From Arcuatula senhousia (lineage: Eukaryota > Mollusca > Bivalvia > Mytilida > Mytilidae), in contig OZ020304.1 in assembly GCA_963971305.1 (NCBI GenBank), forward strand, positions 20,380,103-20,444,102: a stretch of DNA of 64,000 nucleotides, written 5' to 3'. The position numbers and the translations under genes were made by a program. The notes beneath the pieces are model-generated. The model saw only the letters and a list, made by a program, of their open reading frames with translations, was not told the DNA's origin and did not search any database. Numbering within the stretch: the stretch's first letter is position 1; every line of letters begins with the position of its first letter. Below, one piece after another: positions 39,197-51,450 of this stretch.

Positions 39197-41830
39197 AAAG
39201 AATGGAATTCCAGGGTCCCCCGCCAGTGAAGCAAAAATTATTGAACACAGCTGATTTTTTAACTTGACCAAGGTATTAGTGGCTTAAACATTTGGTATAA
39301 ATTTCATGAACATCTTGCAACATCTGTAGGGATGAGAGCGCTTACAAGGTCTGTTGTGCAAAAAAACAGAGTCGTTTTTATGGTCAAAGTCCCCTAACTC
39401 CTACAAAAATTTTCGAAAAATGCTGATTGTCAAACTTGACCAAGGTATTTGTGATATTAACATTTGGTATAAATTTCATGAAAATCCAACAACATCTGTA
39501 AAGATGAGAGTGCTTACAAGGTCTGTTTTGCAAAAAAACAGAGTCGTTTTTATGGTAAAAGCTCCCTAACTCCTACAAAAATTATTGGAAAATGCTGATT
39601 GTCAAAGTTGACCAAGGTATTTGTGATATTAACATTTGGTATAAATTTCATGAAAACCTGTCAACATCTGTAGGGAAGAGAGCGCTTACAAGGTCTGTTT
39701 TGCAAAAAAAAAAAACATAGTCGTTTTTATGGTCAAAGTCCCATAACTCCTACTACAAAAATTATCAAAATATGCTGATTGTCGAACTTGACCAAAAAAT
39801 TATTGATATAAACATTAGGTATAAATTTCATGAAAATCCAACAACATCTGTAAAGATGAGAGTGCTTACAAGGTCTGTTTTGCAAAAAAACAGAGTCGTT
39901 TTTATGGTAAAAGCTCCCTAACTCCTACAAAAATTATTGGAAAATGCTGATTGTCAAAGTTGACCAAGGTATTTGTGATATAAACATTAGGTATAAATTT
40001 CATGAAAATCCAACAACATCTGTAGGGATGAGAGCGCTTACAAGGTCTGTTTTGCAACAACAAAAAAACAGAGTCGTTTTTATGGTCATAGTCCCATAAC
40101 TCCTACAAAAATTATCGAAAAATGCTGATTTTCAAACTTGTCCAAGGTATTAGTGATATAAACATTTGGTATAAATTTCATGAAAACCCGTCAACATCTG
40201 TGGGGATGAGAGAGAGCGCTTACAAGGTCTGTTTTGCAAAAAAAAAATACATAGTCGTTTTTATTGTCAAAGTCCCATAACTCCTACTACAAAAATTATC
40301 GAAATATGCTGATTGTCGAACTTGACCAAGGTATTAGTGATATAAACATTAGGTATAAATTTCATGAAAATCCAACAACATCTGTAAAGATGAGAGTGCT
40401 AACAAGGTCTGTTTTGCAAAAAAAAACAGAGTCGTTTTTATGGTCAAAGTCCCCCAACTCCTACAAAAATTATCGAAAAATGCTGATTTTCAAACTTGTC
40501 CAAGGTATTAGTGATATAAACATTAGGTATAAATTTCATGAAAATCCAACAACATCTGTAAAGATGAGAGTGCCTACAAGGTCTGTTTTGCAAAAAAAAA
40601 ACCATAGTCGTTTTTATGGTCAAAGTCCCATAACTCCTACTACAAAAATTATCGAATTATGCTGATTGTCGAACTTGACCAAAAAATTAGTGATATAAAC
40701 ATTAAGTATAAATTTCATGAAAATCCAACAACATCTGTAAAGATGAGAGTGCTTACAAGGTCTGTTTTGCAAAAAACAGAGTCGTTTTTATGGTCAAAGT
40801 CCCATAATAAAGGTAATAACAAAACTACCGAACTTGAATGATCAATCTCATAGTCCAGAGAAAATGACAAAAACAAAACAGTCATACCGGAGAATTGGTG
40901 GATCGCAATGGTCCTGACTTGGTACAGGCATTTCAAACGAAATGGTGGGTTGAACCAGGTTTTATGTCGCCAAACCTCCCTCTTCCATTGCGATCTTAGG
41001 ATCCGGTAATGACCATAGAACATAACATAGTTGTGAGACACAATAGGGATATTGAGGTGATCATCTCAGTACAGCAGACCAGTCAAACACTAATTAAAAC
41101 AATTAACTATCACATCTTTAAACTCAATTTTGAACTTTTCTACTAGTGACTGATAACGAAGATAGAATTTTTTAGTGATCGTATGAGACGTATTTTCTTA
41201 TAGCCCTGCTCCAAAAGTCGGTCACGAAGAAATCGGTGTCTGATCAAAAAATCTGTGAAATGTGTGCAAGCTCTGGCATATCGAATAAGTTGTGAAATAT
41301 AAACACCGTATGCAGGAGAAGTAGGTATATTGCTCTGTAGATTAGGACAATTAATAATTTGAAAATTAAAATCGTCTCGTTTATCGTAAATTTTTGTACG
41401 GAGATGACCACCTGGGTCAAATTCGAGGTGCAAATCCAAGAAAGACGTGAAGCAATTTGATTCGGTGGTCTCTTTAATCTCCAATTCCGGAGGATATATT
41501 GAAGGGATCCAATTACCGAATGACGTGTTATTGACAGAAAGGACATCATCAATATATCTGAATGTAAGATTAAATGACCTTGCCTCTTTTATCTTCTTGT
41601 TCTTTACGAGTCCCTGAAGAAATTCAGTCTCGTAAGAGTATAAAAACAAAAAACAAAAACATAGTCGTTTTTATTGTCAAAGTCCCATAACTCCTACTAC
41701 AAAAATTATCGAAATATGCTGATTGTTATAAACATTAGGTATAAATTTCATGAAAATCCAACAACATCTGTAAAGATGAGAGTGCTTACACGGTCTGTTT
41801 TGCCAAAAAACGACCATTTGCTCCGTCTTA
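39197..41830. repeat. Tandem array, ~175-bp unit, about ten units
   Basis: It opens AGAATGGAATTCCAGGGTCC CCCGCC, as at 19708. GGTATAAATTTCATGA recurs near 39293, 39467, 39638, 39809, 39989, 40167, 40351, 40526 and 41736, spaced 171-184 bp. The array is broken at 40806-41648 by an RT-A copy. Several open frames (e.g. 40264-40665) are repeats of the same unit and not genes. The GGCGGGGGAC end seen at 20420 is not found here. Confidence 0.88.
40806..41648 (-). mobile_element. RT-A retroelement copy inserted in the 175-bp array
   Basis: Minus strand, a 168-codon frame (41143-41649). It includes LTFRYIDDVLSVNN, FLDLHLEFDPGGHL, YDKRDDFN, SPAYGVYISQLIRYARACTH and LLEQGYKKIRLIRSL. It then ends in the family 3' part, with AAGGTAATAACAAAACTACC at its left edge. 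It is 5'-truncated inside the RT. Very similar to 26868-28090. Array sequence with TCGTTTTTATNGTCAAAGTC flanks both sides, which is either a long target duplication or array register. Confidence 0.82.
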
Positions 41831-42740
41831 CGGAGTATATATTTCATAGTTGGTAAGATATGCTCGGATCTGCAGTGGTGTGTCTGATTTTAATAATAAA
41901 AACCGGTGTATTACAAAAAATTACTAAAACAAGGATATCGTTACCACAAATTAGTGAAGTCGTTTACTAAGTTTTATCATAAATACTAAGTTTTATCATA
42001 AATATCTATACCTTATTGGAAAATTTAACTGTACACGACGACTTTTGATTGTAAAGGGAATATCCCATCCAGATTTCTACGGTAATGTTATTTATAGAGC
42101 AAATAAATTCAAAAACAATCCCTTTGGAATGCAAAATTGGCTTAAAACTTTATTAAATAAAGGTTATGAAATGGATATTTTAGTGAAATCTTTGAATTTA
42201 GTCTTCTTTGGTAAAAAATATTGATAATTTGATTCTTACTTTAAAATATTAATTGCCTTTTTATACTTATGTCATTTTTGAGCATTACAGCGGTCAAGTG
42301 TGTCGGTTTTGTGTGATGATGCATCATCAAATCATAAGTGTTTGACGTGTTGTGTCGGATTTAAAATCGACATACTTGATTTTTTTACGTCAGTCGATGG
42401 ATGCTTCGTAGCTAGCTGTCAGTAATTTCGAGTGTTCTCAAGAGAGTATCTTTACGTCCCGTTAATTACTTGTTGTCTTTTTGTCTCAGATACTCTCTTG
42501 TTGAATTGAACTTCTATCGATTTGATTTTAACTGTGTGTTAGTTTGTGCTTTGTTATTGATTATCATTAGGGGGAAGGTTGGCGCCAAAAAACTAGTTTA
42601 ACCCCGCCACATTTTAATGTGCCTGTCCTAATAACCCCAGAGACCGTGTCTGAACAAGCAGCGGTTATCTATGCAATGTTTTCAAGCTACAAAATAATGT
42701 TTAAAGCGAGTATAAAATTTATTAATTTTGTGATACTGTT
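41831..42740 (+). mobile_element. RT-B retroelement relic
   Basis: Plus strand. Broken frames with LVKSFTKFYHKY, IVKGISHPDFYGNVIYRANK and LNKGYEMDILVKSLNLVFFG (about 41950-42225). The 3' part has GGGGAAGGTTGGCGCC and AACCCCGCCACATTTTAATG, the reverse complement of the blocks in the minus-strand copy at 25560-25630. Confidence 0.68.
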
Positions 42741-42862
42741 AATGCATATTTCAAGAACTTACCAAGATTTCATTTATGGCTGATTCGTTTTTGTCATTTT
42801 CTCTGGACTATGAGATTGATTATTCAAGTTCGGTAGTTTTGTTATTACCTTTATTTACATCA
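42741..42862 (+). mobile_element. RT-A 3'-end fragment
   Basis: TGGCTGATTCGTTTTTGTCA through TGAGATTGATTATTCAAGTT to TTTGTTATTACCTTTAT, the terminal ~120 bp of the RT-A family. Confidence 0.7.
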
Positions 42863-43205
42863 TCTAATAGTATATATATAGAATATAGGACTTTTTTATT
42901 TTGAGATCGATTTTACCACTTGTTTTGGTGAACCCAAAGGGTCATATAGTCTCTTTATCGGTAATTAATTGTGACGTAACGTACTGACCCGATAATTTCG
43001 GTGATACACACCTGTTCGTTAGACATACTTTATCAGCCAGTACACATCAAAGGAAAATTGTACTAATTACCGATAAACCAAAATATCGGACGGTATTTAA
43101 AGAAAAGCCGTCATACCATAAAAGAGCTTTAAAAGGGCAGTTTCCTTTCCGCACAGTGTGAGATCTAAATTGTATAGTTTTAAAATAAAGACAAATGACG
43201 TATAC
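42863..43205. other. Non-coding, nothing recognised
   Basis: CCGATAATTTCGG near 42990 and repeated TTACCGATAA motifs near 42957 and 43068 are the only structure I see. Confidence 0.35.
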
Positions 43206-43870
43206 ACAAAACTTATGAAATATCAATTAACAAGTTAACTTTAGTCGTAACGAGATTGAACTCAGTGCTCCAGAAGAATAAGCAGTTCCTGCTTGCTATA
43301 GCAAATACATTTGTCTATAAGCACAGGATGTATTCCGTAAAATTTCCTGAGTTCAGACAGCAATCGAGGAGCAACATAACCCTGTTCAAGCAATTTTTGT
43401 TTCAGACGTGACACTCAGTCAAGGAAATCAATATAAGTCTCGCACGCTCTGGAATAACAAATCAATTAAGATACTTAAACTCCACAAGCTGGAGCGGACA
43501 GAATATTGCTACACAAGAAGGGAAATTTGACGTTGAAATTATCACGTTTGTCATAGAACTTTGTTGAAAGTTTTCCTTGAGAGTCTATTTCAATGTGTAG
43601 ATCTAGGTATCAAGCAGACTTCCTCGAACATATCTTGTGTAAAAAAGAGAGCCAGTCTACGATCTTTTTTGTCCAGAAGTGATTGTAAGAAGTGATATGA
43701 ATGAAGAAACAAATCAGCTAGCAAAGCCTCACAATTGGTGCCCATTGGAATCCCTATTGTTTGCTGAAAACATATTTCGACAAGGACCATTCTTGGATAA
43801 TTCAAATTCTAAACTATGACGATAATTCCATTTATTTCTAATTATCTAACACGCTTTACATTGAATCATT
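43206..43870 (-). mobile_element. Third RT-family relic, divergent from RT-A
   Basis: The minus-strand frame 43590-43805 has IPMGTNCEALLADLFLHSYH. Further left, broken frames resemble LLEQGYVAPRLLSELRKFY and the YDKRDNFNV block. It is the same RT superfamily as RT-A but visibly different, with many frameshifts. Confidence 0.62.
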
Positions 43871-43899
43871 CTCAGTATCCTAATTACTCCTAATAAGCA

Positions 43900-44288
43900 T
43901 ATGTTAAGTCTACAAGTGCGGGTTCCAGGTGGAAAATAGACCAGCAGCAGCAATAAGCTTGTCAGTTAAAGTCCACTGAAGAGCATTCAGAAACCCGGCA
44001 TCGGGTTAGGCAACTTAACCAATAAACCGACTGGTGGTGCACCGTGTTTGAAAAATGCCATGTTCCTAGCATGGAAAAGAACTCTGCTGCAGGTCTCGGT
44101 TAGAGTATGACCCGTAGGATCCCCATGCAGGAGGCTAAATTCCCCGTCAAGACTTGTCACTCCTTTTTCCAGTTGAAATTAAAACTCTCCTCCCCAATTT
44201 ACCTTGTGCCCCCATTTTCTCCACTTCATCATCGTCATTTCATTTTCATTGTATCACCCCTTTCATGTTCATCTCCCAGATATAGCCG
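43900..44288 (+). repeat. Left half of a dispersed repeat split by the large element
   Basis: Contains AACCCGGCATCGGGTTAGGC and TGGTGGTGCACCGTG hairpins and CCCATGCAGGAGGCTAAATT. Its end CTCCCAGATATAGCCG joins, across the large element, with GAAAGGCGCATCTTGGGAG at 57663-57681. Together they form a stem (CTCCCAGAT with ATCTTGGGAG) whose loop was the insertion site. It looks like the 3' end of a retroelement; the family was not identified. Confidence 0.6.
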
Positions 44289-46490
44289 TGTAACAACCCG
44301 TTTTGCAATAAACTCCCCGTTTTGCAATAAAATACTTTTTTCTTTGTTTTATCATGTTTTAGGTACATAATGGTTCCAAATGATCATTGAAGAAGTTTAA
44401 GATAAAAAAATATTGTTTTTAGATATAAATTAATATGATTTAACTACTTTATTGCAAAACGGGTTGATAACAATATGTTCCGTTTTTTGCACAGACCTCC
44501 CCGTTTTGCAATAAAATATTTTTTCTTTGATTTTTTATCATTTATGGACATAATGGTTGCAAATGGTCATCACTTAAGCTTAAAATAACAAATATTGTTG
44601 TTAAACATAAACAAAACGTTCCTAGGAGCCCGAATCGCTCATATTTTATTTGTTTATCAAGTTTTTAGTACACAATGGTTCCAAATGGTCACCAATGAAA
44701 GTTAAGATAAAAAAATATTGTTTTTAGATATAAATTAATATGATTTAACTACTTTATTGCAAAACGGGTTGATAACAATATGTTCCGTTTTTTGCACAGA
44801 CCTCCCCGTTTTGCAATAAAATATTTTTTCTTTGATTTTTTATCATTGATGGACATAATGGTTGCAAATGGTCACCACTTAAGCTTAAAATAACAAATAT
44901 TGTTGTTAAACATAAACAAGACGTTCCTAGGAGCCTGAATCGCTCATATTTTATTTGTTTATCAAGTTTTTAGTACACAATGGTTCCAAATGGTCACCAA
45001 TGAAAGTTAAGATAAAAAAATATTGTTTTTAGATATAAATTAATATGATTTAGCTACTTTATTGCAAAACGGGTTGATAACAATATGTTCCGTTTTTTGC
45101 ACAGACCTCCCCGTTTTGCAATAAAATATTTTTTCTTTGATTTTTTATCATTGATGGACATAATGGTTGCAAATGGTCATCACATAAGCTTAAAATAATA
45201 AATATTGTTGTTAAACATAAACAAGACGTTCCTAGGAGCCTGAATCACTCATATTTTATAACTTGTATCAAGTTTTTCAAACACAATGGTCCTAAATGGT
45301 CACCAATGAAAGTTAAGATAAAAAACTTGTTTTTAGATATAAATTAATATGATTTAACTACTTTATTGCAAAACGGGTTGATAGCAATATGTTCCGTTTT
45401 TTGCACAGACCTCCCCGTTTTGCAATAAAATATTTTTTCTTTGATTTTTTATCATTTATGGACATAATGGTTGCAAATGGTCATCACTTAAGCTTAAAAT
45501 AACAAATATTGTTGTTAAACATAAACAAAACGTTCCTAGGAGCCTGAATCGGTCATATTTTATTTGTTTATCAAGTTTTTAGTACACAATGGTTCCAAAT
45601 GGTCACCAATGAAAGTTAAGATAATAAAAATATTGTTTTTAGATATAAATTAATATGATTTAACTACTTTATTGCAAAACGGGTTGATAACAATATGTTC
45701 CGTTTTTTGCACAGACCTCCCCGTTTTGCAATAAAATATTTTTTCTTTGATTTTTTATCATTGATGGACATAATGGTTGCAAATGGTCACCACTTAAGCT
45801 TAAAATAACAAATATTGTTGTTAAACATAAACAAGACGTTCCTAGGAGCCTGAATCGCTCATATTTTATTTGTTTATCAAGTTTTTAGTACACAATGGTT
45901 CCAAATGGTCACCAATGAAAGTTAAGATAAAAAATATTGTTTTTAGATATAAATTAATATGATTTAGCTACTTTATTGCAAAACGGGTTGATAACAATAT
46001 GTTCCGTATTTTGCACAGACCTCCCCGTTTTGCAATAAAATATTTTTTCTTTGATTTTTTATCATTTATGGACATAATGGTTGCAAATGGTCATCACTAA
46101 AGCTTAAAATAACAAATATTGTTTTTAAACATAAACAAGAGGCTCCTAGGAGCCTGAATCGCTCATATTTTATTTGTTTGTCATGTTTTGAGTACCAAAT
46201 GGTTCCAAATGGTCACCAATGAAAGTTAAGATAAAGAAATATTGTTTTTAGATATAAATTAATATGATTTAACTACTTTATTGCAAAACGGGTTGATAAC
46301 AATATGTTCCGTTTTTTGCACAGACCTCCCCGTTTTGCAATAAAATATTTTTTCTTTGATTTTTTATCATTGATGGACATAATGGTTGCAAATGGTCACA
46401 ACTTAAGCTTAAAATATAAAATAACAAATATTGTTTATCATGTTTTTAGTACACAATGGGTCTAAACAGTCACCAATGAAAGTAAAGAGA
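44289..46490 (+). repeat. Left arm: ~305-bp tandem array, about 7 units
   Basis: The marker GCACAGACCTCCCCGTTTTG recurs near 44494, 44799, 45103, 45400, 45704, 46012 and 46319. The unit carries CAATAAAATATTTTTTCTTT, GGACATAATGGTTGCAAATG, CCTAGGAGCCTGAATCGCTC and ATTGCAAAACGGGTTGATAA. The TATTGCAAAACGGG and CCCGTTTTGCAATA pair makes a hairpin in every unit. Confidence 0.92.
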
Positions 46491-46840
46491 AAAAAAAATA
46501 TTTTCGTTTTCATGTTTTTGGCCTACAGAATGAAAACTATTGCAGATGGAGATAACCTGTTGCTTGCTTAAATGTTCAGCTCATTTAGCTCCACAAAAGT
46601 CTCCATAGGGTTGAATTTGTCAGATAAGCCTTTATAGAGTGACAGTCCCTTAAAAGTTGAATAATAGTATTTTTTTGCTTATTTAGACTGAAAACTATTG
46701 CAGATAGTGAAAAGCTTTTTCTTGCTTAAACATTCAGCTCATTTAGCTTAACAAAAGTCCTCATATGGTTGATATCGAGACCAGGTGAGCGTTTCAGGCT
46801 CCTGGGAGTCTCTTGTTGAACTTGCTAGACGTCTAGCCTT
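46491..46840. repeat. Fragment of the GCTCACCTG-type dispersed repeat
   Basis: Carries TGCTTGCTTAAATGTTCAGC and, near 46782, ACCAGGTGAGCG, in the opposite orientation to 37495. It marks the inner edge of the left arm. Confidence 0.6.
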
Positions 46841-47322
46841 GCCTGTGGGCCATGATGGTCTAATTTGTTTAACAAGTTATGGTACACCATTAATATTTGG
46901 TATGCATTTGCATAAGTATCAGAACTGATCAAAATCAAAAGTGTTTCATCTGTATGCTCCTAAAGCCACGATCGAGTGACAAAACTAATCACTAATTCAG
47001 ACAATACAACAAACAAAAACACATTATACAACCTTCAAAACCGCAATCAGCAACATGAACTCATGACGAAGCGAGAATGAACTGGATACACAGGTAAAAG
47101 TTTATTTCCACTCCTACGTCATAGCTGGGATAAAAACTGAACAATATTTAGCTGCATTTCAGGTTATCTGAAATGGTAGTCAGTACCTTATAATCACAAA
47201 ACAGCGTATACATTTGAGTGGACAATAAATGAATATTTAAAAGAAATCAAAAACCCCTTTGTATATTTATATACATGGTCACACTTGTAATAAGAAGAAA
47301 AATAAGAAACGGAGTAAGACAA

Positions 47323-47408
47323 TATGTCCCCGACGACACTTCGTGGTCGGGGACATAATAAGAAACGGGGTAAAAACAATATGTTCCCACACTTCGTTTG
47401 GGGAACAT
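47323..47408. repeat. Two adjacent short hairpins
   Basis: TATGTCCCCGAC with GTCGGGGACATA around a 10-base loop, then ATGTTCCC with GGGAACAT around ACACTTCGTTTG. Each hairpin is followed or preceded by AACGGGGTAAAAACAATATG-like sequence. Confidence 0.6.
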
Positions 47409-47409
47409 A

Positions 47410-48120
47410 ATTACCGAACTTGGATAATCAATCTCAAATATCCCTATTGTGTCTCACAACTATGTTGTGTTCTATGGTCATTACCGGATCCTAAGATCGC
47501 AATGGAAGAGGGAGGTTTGGCGCCATAAAACCTGGTTTGAACCCACCATTTCGTTTGAAATGCCTCTACCAAATCAGGACCATTGCGATCCACCAATTCT
47601 CCTGTATGACTGATTCGTTTTTGTCATTTTCTCTGGACTATGAGATTGATCATTCAAGTTCGGTAGTTTTGTTATTACCTTTATGTCTATGAGACAAGAC
47701 AAAACAAGGAAGACAAACCGGAAAAATTAAAGATCGCAATTGTCCTGAATTGGTACACGCACTTAGAAATGTTAAACCAGGTTTTACGGTGCGCCAAACC
47801 TTCCCCTTCCATTGCAATCTTTTGGTCCTGTAGTTACACAAAACACAACAGGTTTTTGAAGACATATAAGGGATGTTGAGGTGATCATCTCAGTACAACA
47901 AACAGCAAAACACTATTCAAAACAAGTACTTACCATTTCGTACAACATGATTTTGAATTTTGCTACCAGTGGCTGATAACGAAGGAAGACTTTTTTTAGA
48001 GATTATATGAGACGTATTTTCTTATAACATGTATAACCTTGGTCTAATAGTCGGTAACGGAGAAAGCGTTGTCTGATAAAAAAAAATCTAAAAAATGTGT
48101 ACAAGCCCTAGCATATCTTT
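47410..48120. mobile_element. RT-A 3' fragments inside the large element
   Basis: 47410-47690 is a plus-strand RT-A 3' part: ACTATGTTGTGTTCTATGGT, GATCGCAATGGAAGAGGGAG and TTCGGTAGTTTTGTTATTAC. 47690-48120 is a minus-strand, more diverged copy with ACAAGGAAGACAAACCGGAA, TTACACAAAACACAACAGGT and the RT C-terminal region near 48000. The two meet head to head. Confidence 0.68.
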
Positions 48121-49380
48121 GTATGCACATGGTCCCAGAAGTAATGTATCACAGTTGCAAGTCCCTCTTTTAATCTTAACATTGTTAGTCCGGTTAAGTG
48201 ATTTTGGAATACAATGAACACCTCCATACATCAGAAACTTGTAGTCTTTGGTTAAATAAATAAATTTAAAAAAATATATAAGTTACATGAACATTTGGTT
48301 CATTTTCTTGTAAACATTTTAAAAGTCAAGAGAATTTGATTGGATATACTATCATTTAGACTACGCCTTATACAGTTAAGAAAGTAGTATCGGATTCAGT
48401 AAAAATCGGAATATTACTAGCTAAGCTAGTTTATATACACTTTACAGTTGCACGGTCGCCACTTGCAATGTGATTGGCAGGTGTAAATATTATACCACCG
48501 ATTTGATTAATTGAATTTTTAATATTTTCGTGGAAAACTGTATTATTTTACTAACATTTCGCACCAAATATATCAATAAATGTATTTATAAGAATTAACT
48601 GTAATTATAATTGTTTGGTTTATATATGCCATAGACTAAATTTTTGATAATGCACATTCAATTTAGTTTATGGTTCAATAAACCAAAAAAAAATGATACA
48701 GTTAATTCTTAATAAAACTTGTTATGCTTTGCATCAGATCTAAATCTAGAGTGTTACAGATGCATCCTTATCTTAAAGTTTACCACAGGTTTCCAGCTGT
48801 GGGACTTAAATATCTCCCTTTCTTGTTTCAGGATATGTTAGAGTTCAAGGAAGATGTTATCAACAATGTATATTGGTGATTGTGCCGACGGTGATTATAA
48901 GCATTGTATTTTTAATCTCGGGTAAATTGCAAAACAGAGGACAGCTATCTCAGGTCACATTGAACAATATTTTCTATTGCGGATCATTTTATATTGACGT
49001 TTATACTGTATATTTAGATAGTATCGCGTGATTTTATTCCCTTTGTAGCACATCCGTCACGTTGTAAACGATCTATTTAGTTAATGTCAAGTTTGGTAAA
49101 GGCTACGTTATTAACGTTGTCAAACCAACATCTGTCCTTTTTTTGAGATTGAGATAGAAATTCCATATCCCCATATCAGTTTCTTTGTGTAATATGCATC
49201 TGTTAGAAACAACTATATCAAGATAGTCCAGTCAGTAATATACACTTGCACAAACTTATATTTAAAGGCGAACATGTAGAGACGTGGTAAAAAACATTTT
49301 CAACACATATAGGTTTCCATATTCAAATGAGCAATGATTTAGAGCACAATGATATGAGAAAAAAATAATATATTAAATAA
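48121..49380. other. Core of the large element, unassigned
   Basis: No credible coding frame. A hairpin-like pair AATTAACTGTAATTATAATT and ATACAGTTAATTCTTA spans about 48592-48713, with related arms (ATAAACCAAA, TTTGGTTTAT), suggesting a small nested MITE. Confidence 0.45.
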
Positions 49381-49935
49381 AACTACTTTAATTGCAAAAC
49401 GGGGAGGTCTTACATAAAAACAAACTTTTTAATGACTAACCCGTTTTGCAATAAAGTACTTTACTTTGATATCAATATTTGTAAAATACATTTTCAGCAC
49501 CTATAGGTTTCCATAGTCAAATGAGCAATGATATATGGCACAATGAAATAAGAAAAATAGAACCCATTGTAAGTTAAAATATTTTTATTGCAATACGGGG
49601 AGGTCTAACACAAAAACAAACTTTTGTAATGACTACCACGTTTTGCAATAAAGTTTTTTACTTTGATATAAATATTGGTTAAATACATTTTCAACACCTA
49701 TAGGTTTCCATATTCAAATGAGCAATGTTCTAGAGCACAATAAAATGAGAAAAACAGAACCCATTGTAAGTTAAAATACTGTTATTGCAAAACGGGGAGG
49801 TCTAACATAAAAACAAACTTTTGTAATGATTAACCCGTTTTGCAATAAAGTACTATACTTTGATATTAATATTGGTAAATTACATTTTCAAACCCTATAG
49901 GTTTCCATTTTCAAATGAGCAATGTTCTAGAGCAC
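49381..49935. repeat. Second array in the core, ~197-bp unit
   Basis: About three units marked by CCTATAGGTTTCCATATTCA, TCAAATGAGCAATG and AAAACAAACTTTTGTAATGA. Each carries the same hairpin pair, TATTGCAAAACGGGGAGGTC and CCCGTTTTGCAATAAAG, as the 305-bp units, although the rest of the unit is unrelated. Confidence 0.85.
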
Positions 49936-51180
49936 AATGAAATGAGAATATGCTGATTGGAATGTTAATTAGTTGTTGGTGCAGAATTGGTGTTGGTTAC
50001 TATATAAGACCCTTAAGTTTTCAGTAATGGATAGATTTTACTAAGAAACACTTTAGGACTACTATGGGGATTGTTGGAGGTTGATGTTTTGAGGATTCTA
50101 AGGGTAGTGTTTTGTTATCATGAGGAATAACTGTTAGCTGTAGCCTACGCAGGTAAAGCCAGTTCTAGTGTTATGAGATGTATTGGTGTTTTGGAACTGA
50201 TGTTGTTAGCCAAATGTGAATACGGAATATCTTGCCTACACAGGAAGAATTGCTGTGGAGAGTTCCTCGGATATGTTAAAGTGCTAGTTGTTAAGTCTTG
50301 GATTACTGAAAACTTATGGTGTAATAGTTTCTTTTATTCATAATTTTTATAAACAGAAGCAGTGACATATGTTTTGTGAATTTCAAGATTTTAAAGACTT
50401 GCTTAAATTTATTCTGTATTTTGTTTAACCTCATTGTTAATATGTTTGTGCATGCTGTTATTAAATGTGTATATAATAAGCTGTAGAACTAGAAAGCTAA
50501 GAATCCTTTTACCATCAAAGAGCCCACGATTAAATAATGAAACTTACCATTCAGTTGTCTAAACATTATCCTAGAGCCTTGGCCAAACTCGACCGCCATG
50601 GCATTATCACGGGATGCACGTTTAATATATCGGACTCTATTCGTACACGCTAAAATAATCAGAATGCGTAAAAGATAACAAAACATTTCGGAAAAGGTTT
50701 GAATAAAATATCGTAAGAACCCGTACAACTATCAATCTTGAAAAGCATTATAACTCGAAAGAGAATATCATAAAAGAACAGGGGTATGAATAATAAAACA
50801 GCAAAGAAAAAATATTTTATCGCAAAACGGGGAGATCTGACCAATGAACAAATCATATTGTTAACAATTCATTTTTAAGTGTTCTTTTAAGATTAAAGTG
50901 GTAACCATTTGAAACCATAAATGAAAATAAAACAGCTCTAGATTAAATATTTTATTGTGAATCGGGGAGGTCTGTGCAAAAAACGGAGCTTTGCCACCAA
51001 TTGGCGTACGTCGTCTTCTGTAAACAATTTCGAAAAATCTCTATATTCTGAAACTGCTGAACAGAATTTAATGAACCTTGGTATGGTTGATCCTTAATGT
51101 GTCCTACACCAAACTTGAGTTTCGATTTTTGATCGGTCAAAAACCTGGCTACCGTTGCTTAAAATAAACCAGGGTAGTCA
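49936..51180. other. Core of the large element, unassigned
   Basis: No credible gene. Degenerate array modules occur near 50820 (GCAAAACGGGGAGATCTGAC) and 50950 (AATCGGGGAGGTCTGTGCAA). A TATATAAG at 50001 is not backed by a following reading frame. Confidence 0.45.
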
Positions 51181-51450
51181 GACCACTGTTTTTGGCTTGT
51201 AAAGTATAAGAGATAGATAAAATAAGATGCCACGCTACTGCTTCAGCATCAAAAGTTCTACATACATATTTAATGAGTCGAAGTTGTCAGATGACCTCTT
51301 AAAGGGGTAATGGCCTCTTAATGATAAAAAAATACTTTTTCAAGTTTTTGACCTATAGAATGAAAACTATTGCAGATACAGAAAAGCTGTTGCTTGCTTA
51401 AGTGTTCAGCTCATTCAGATTTACATATATGAGCGATTCAGGCTCCTAGG
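51181..51450 (-). repeat. Fragment of the GCTCACCTG-type dispersed repeat
   Basis: Shares GAGTCGAAGTTGTCAGATGA and GCTGTTGCTTGCTTAAGTGT with 17850-18000. It joins the right array at ATGAGCGATTCAGGCTCCTA. Confidence 0.6.

Noticed and set aside
50001..50030. TATATAAG followed by TCAGTAATGG as a core promoter
   Set aside because: The spacing to the initiator-like motif is short and no coding frame or exon follows.
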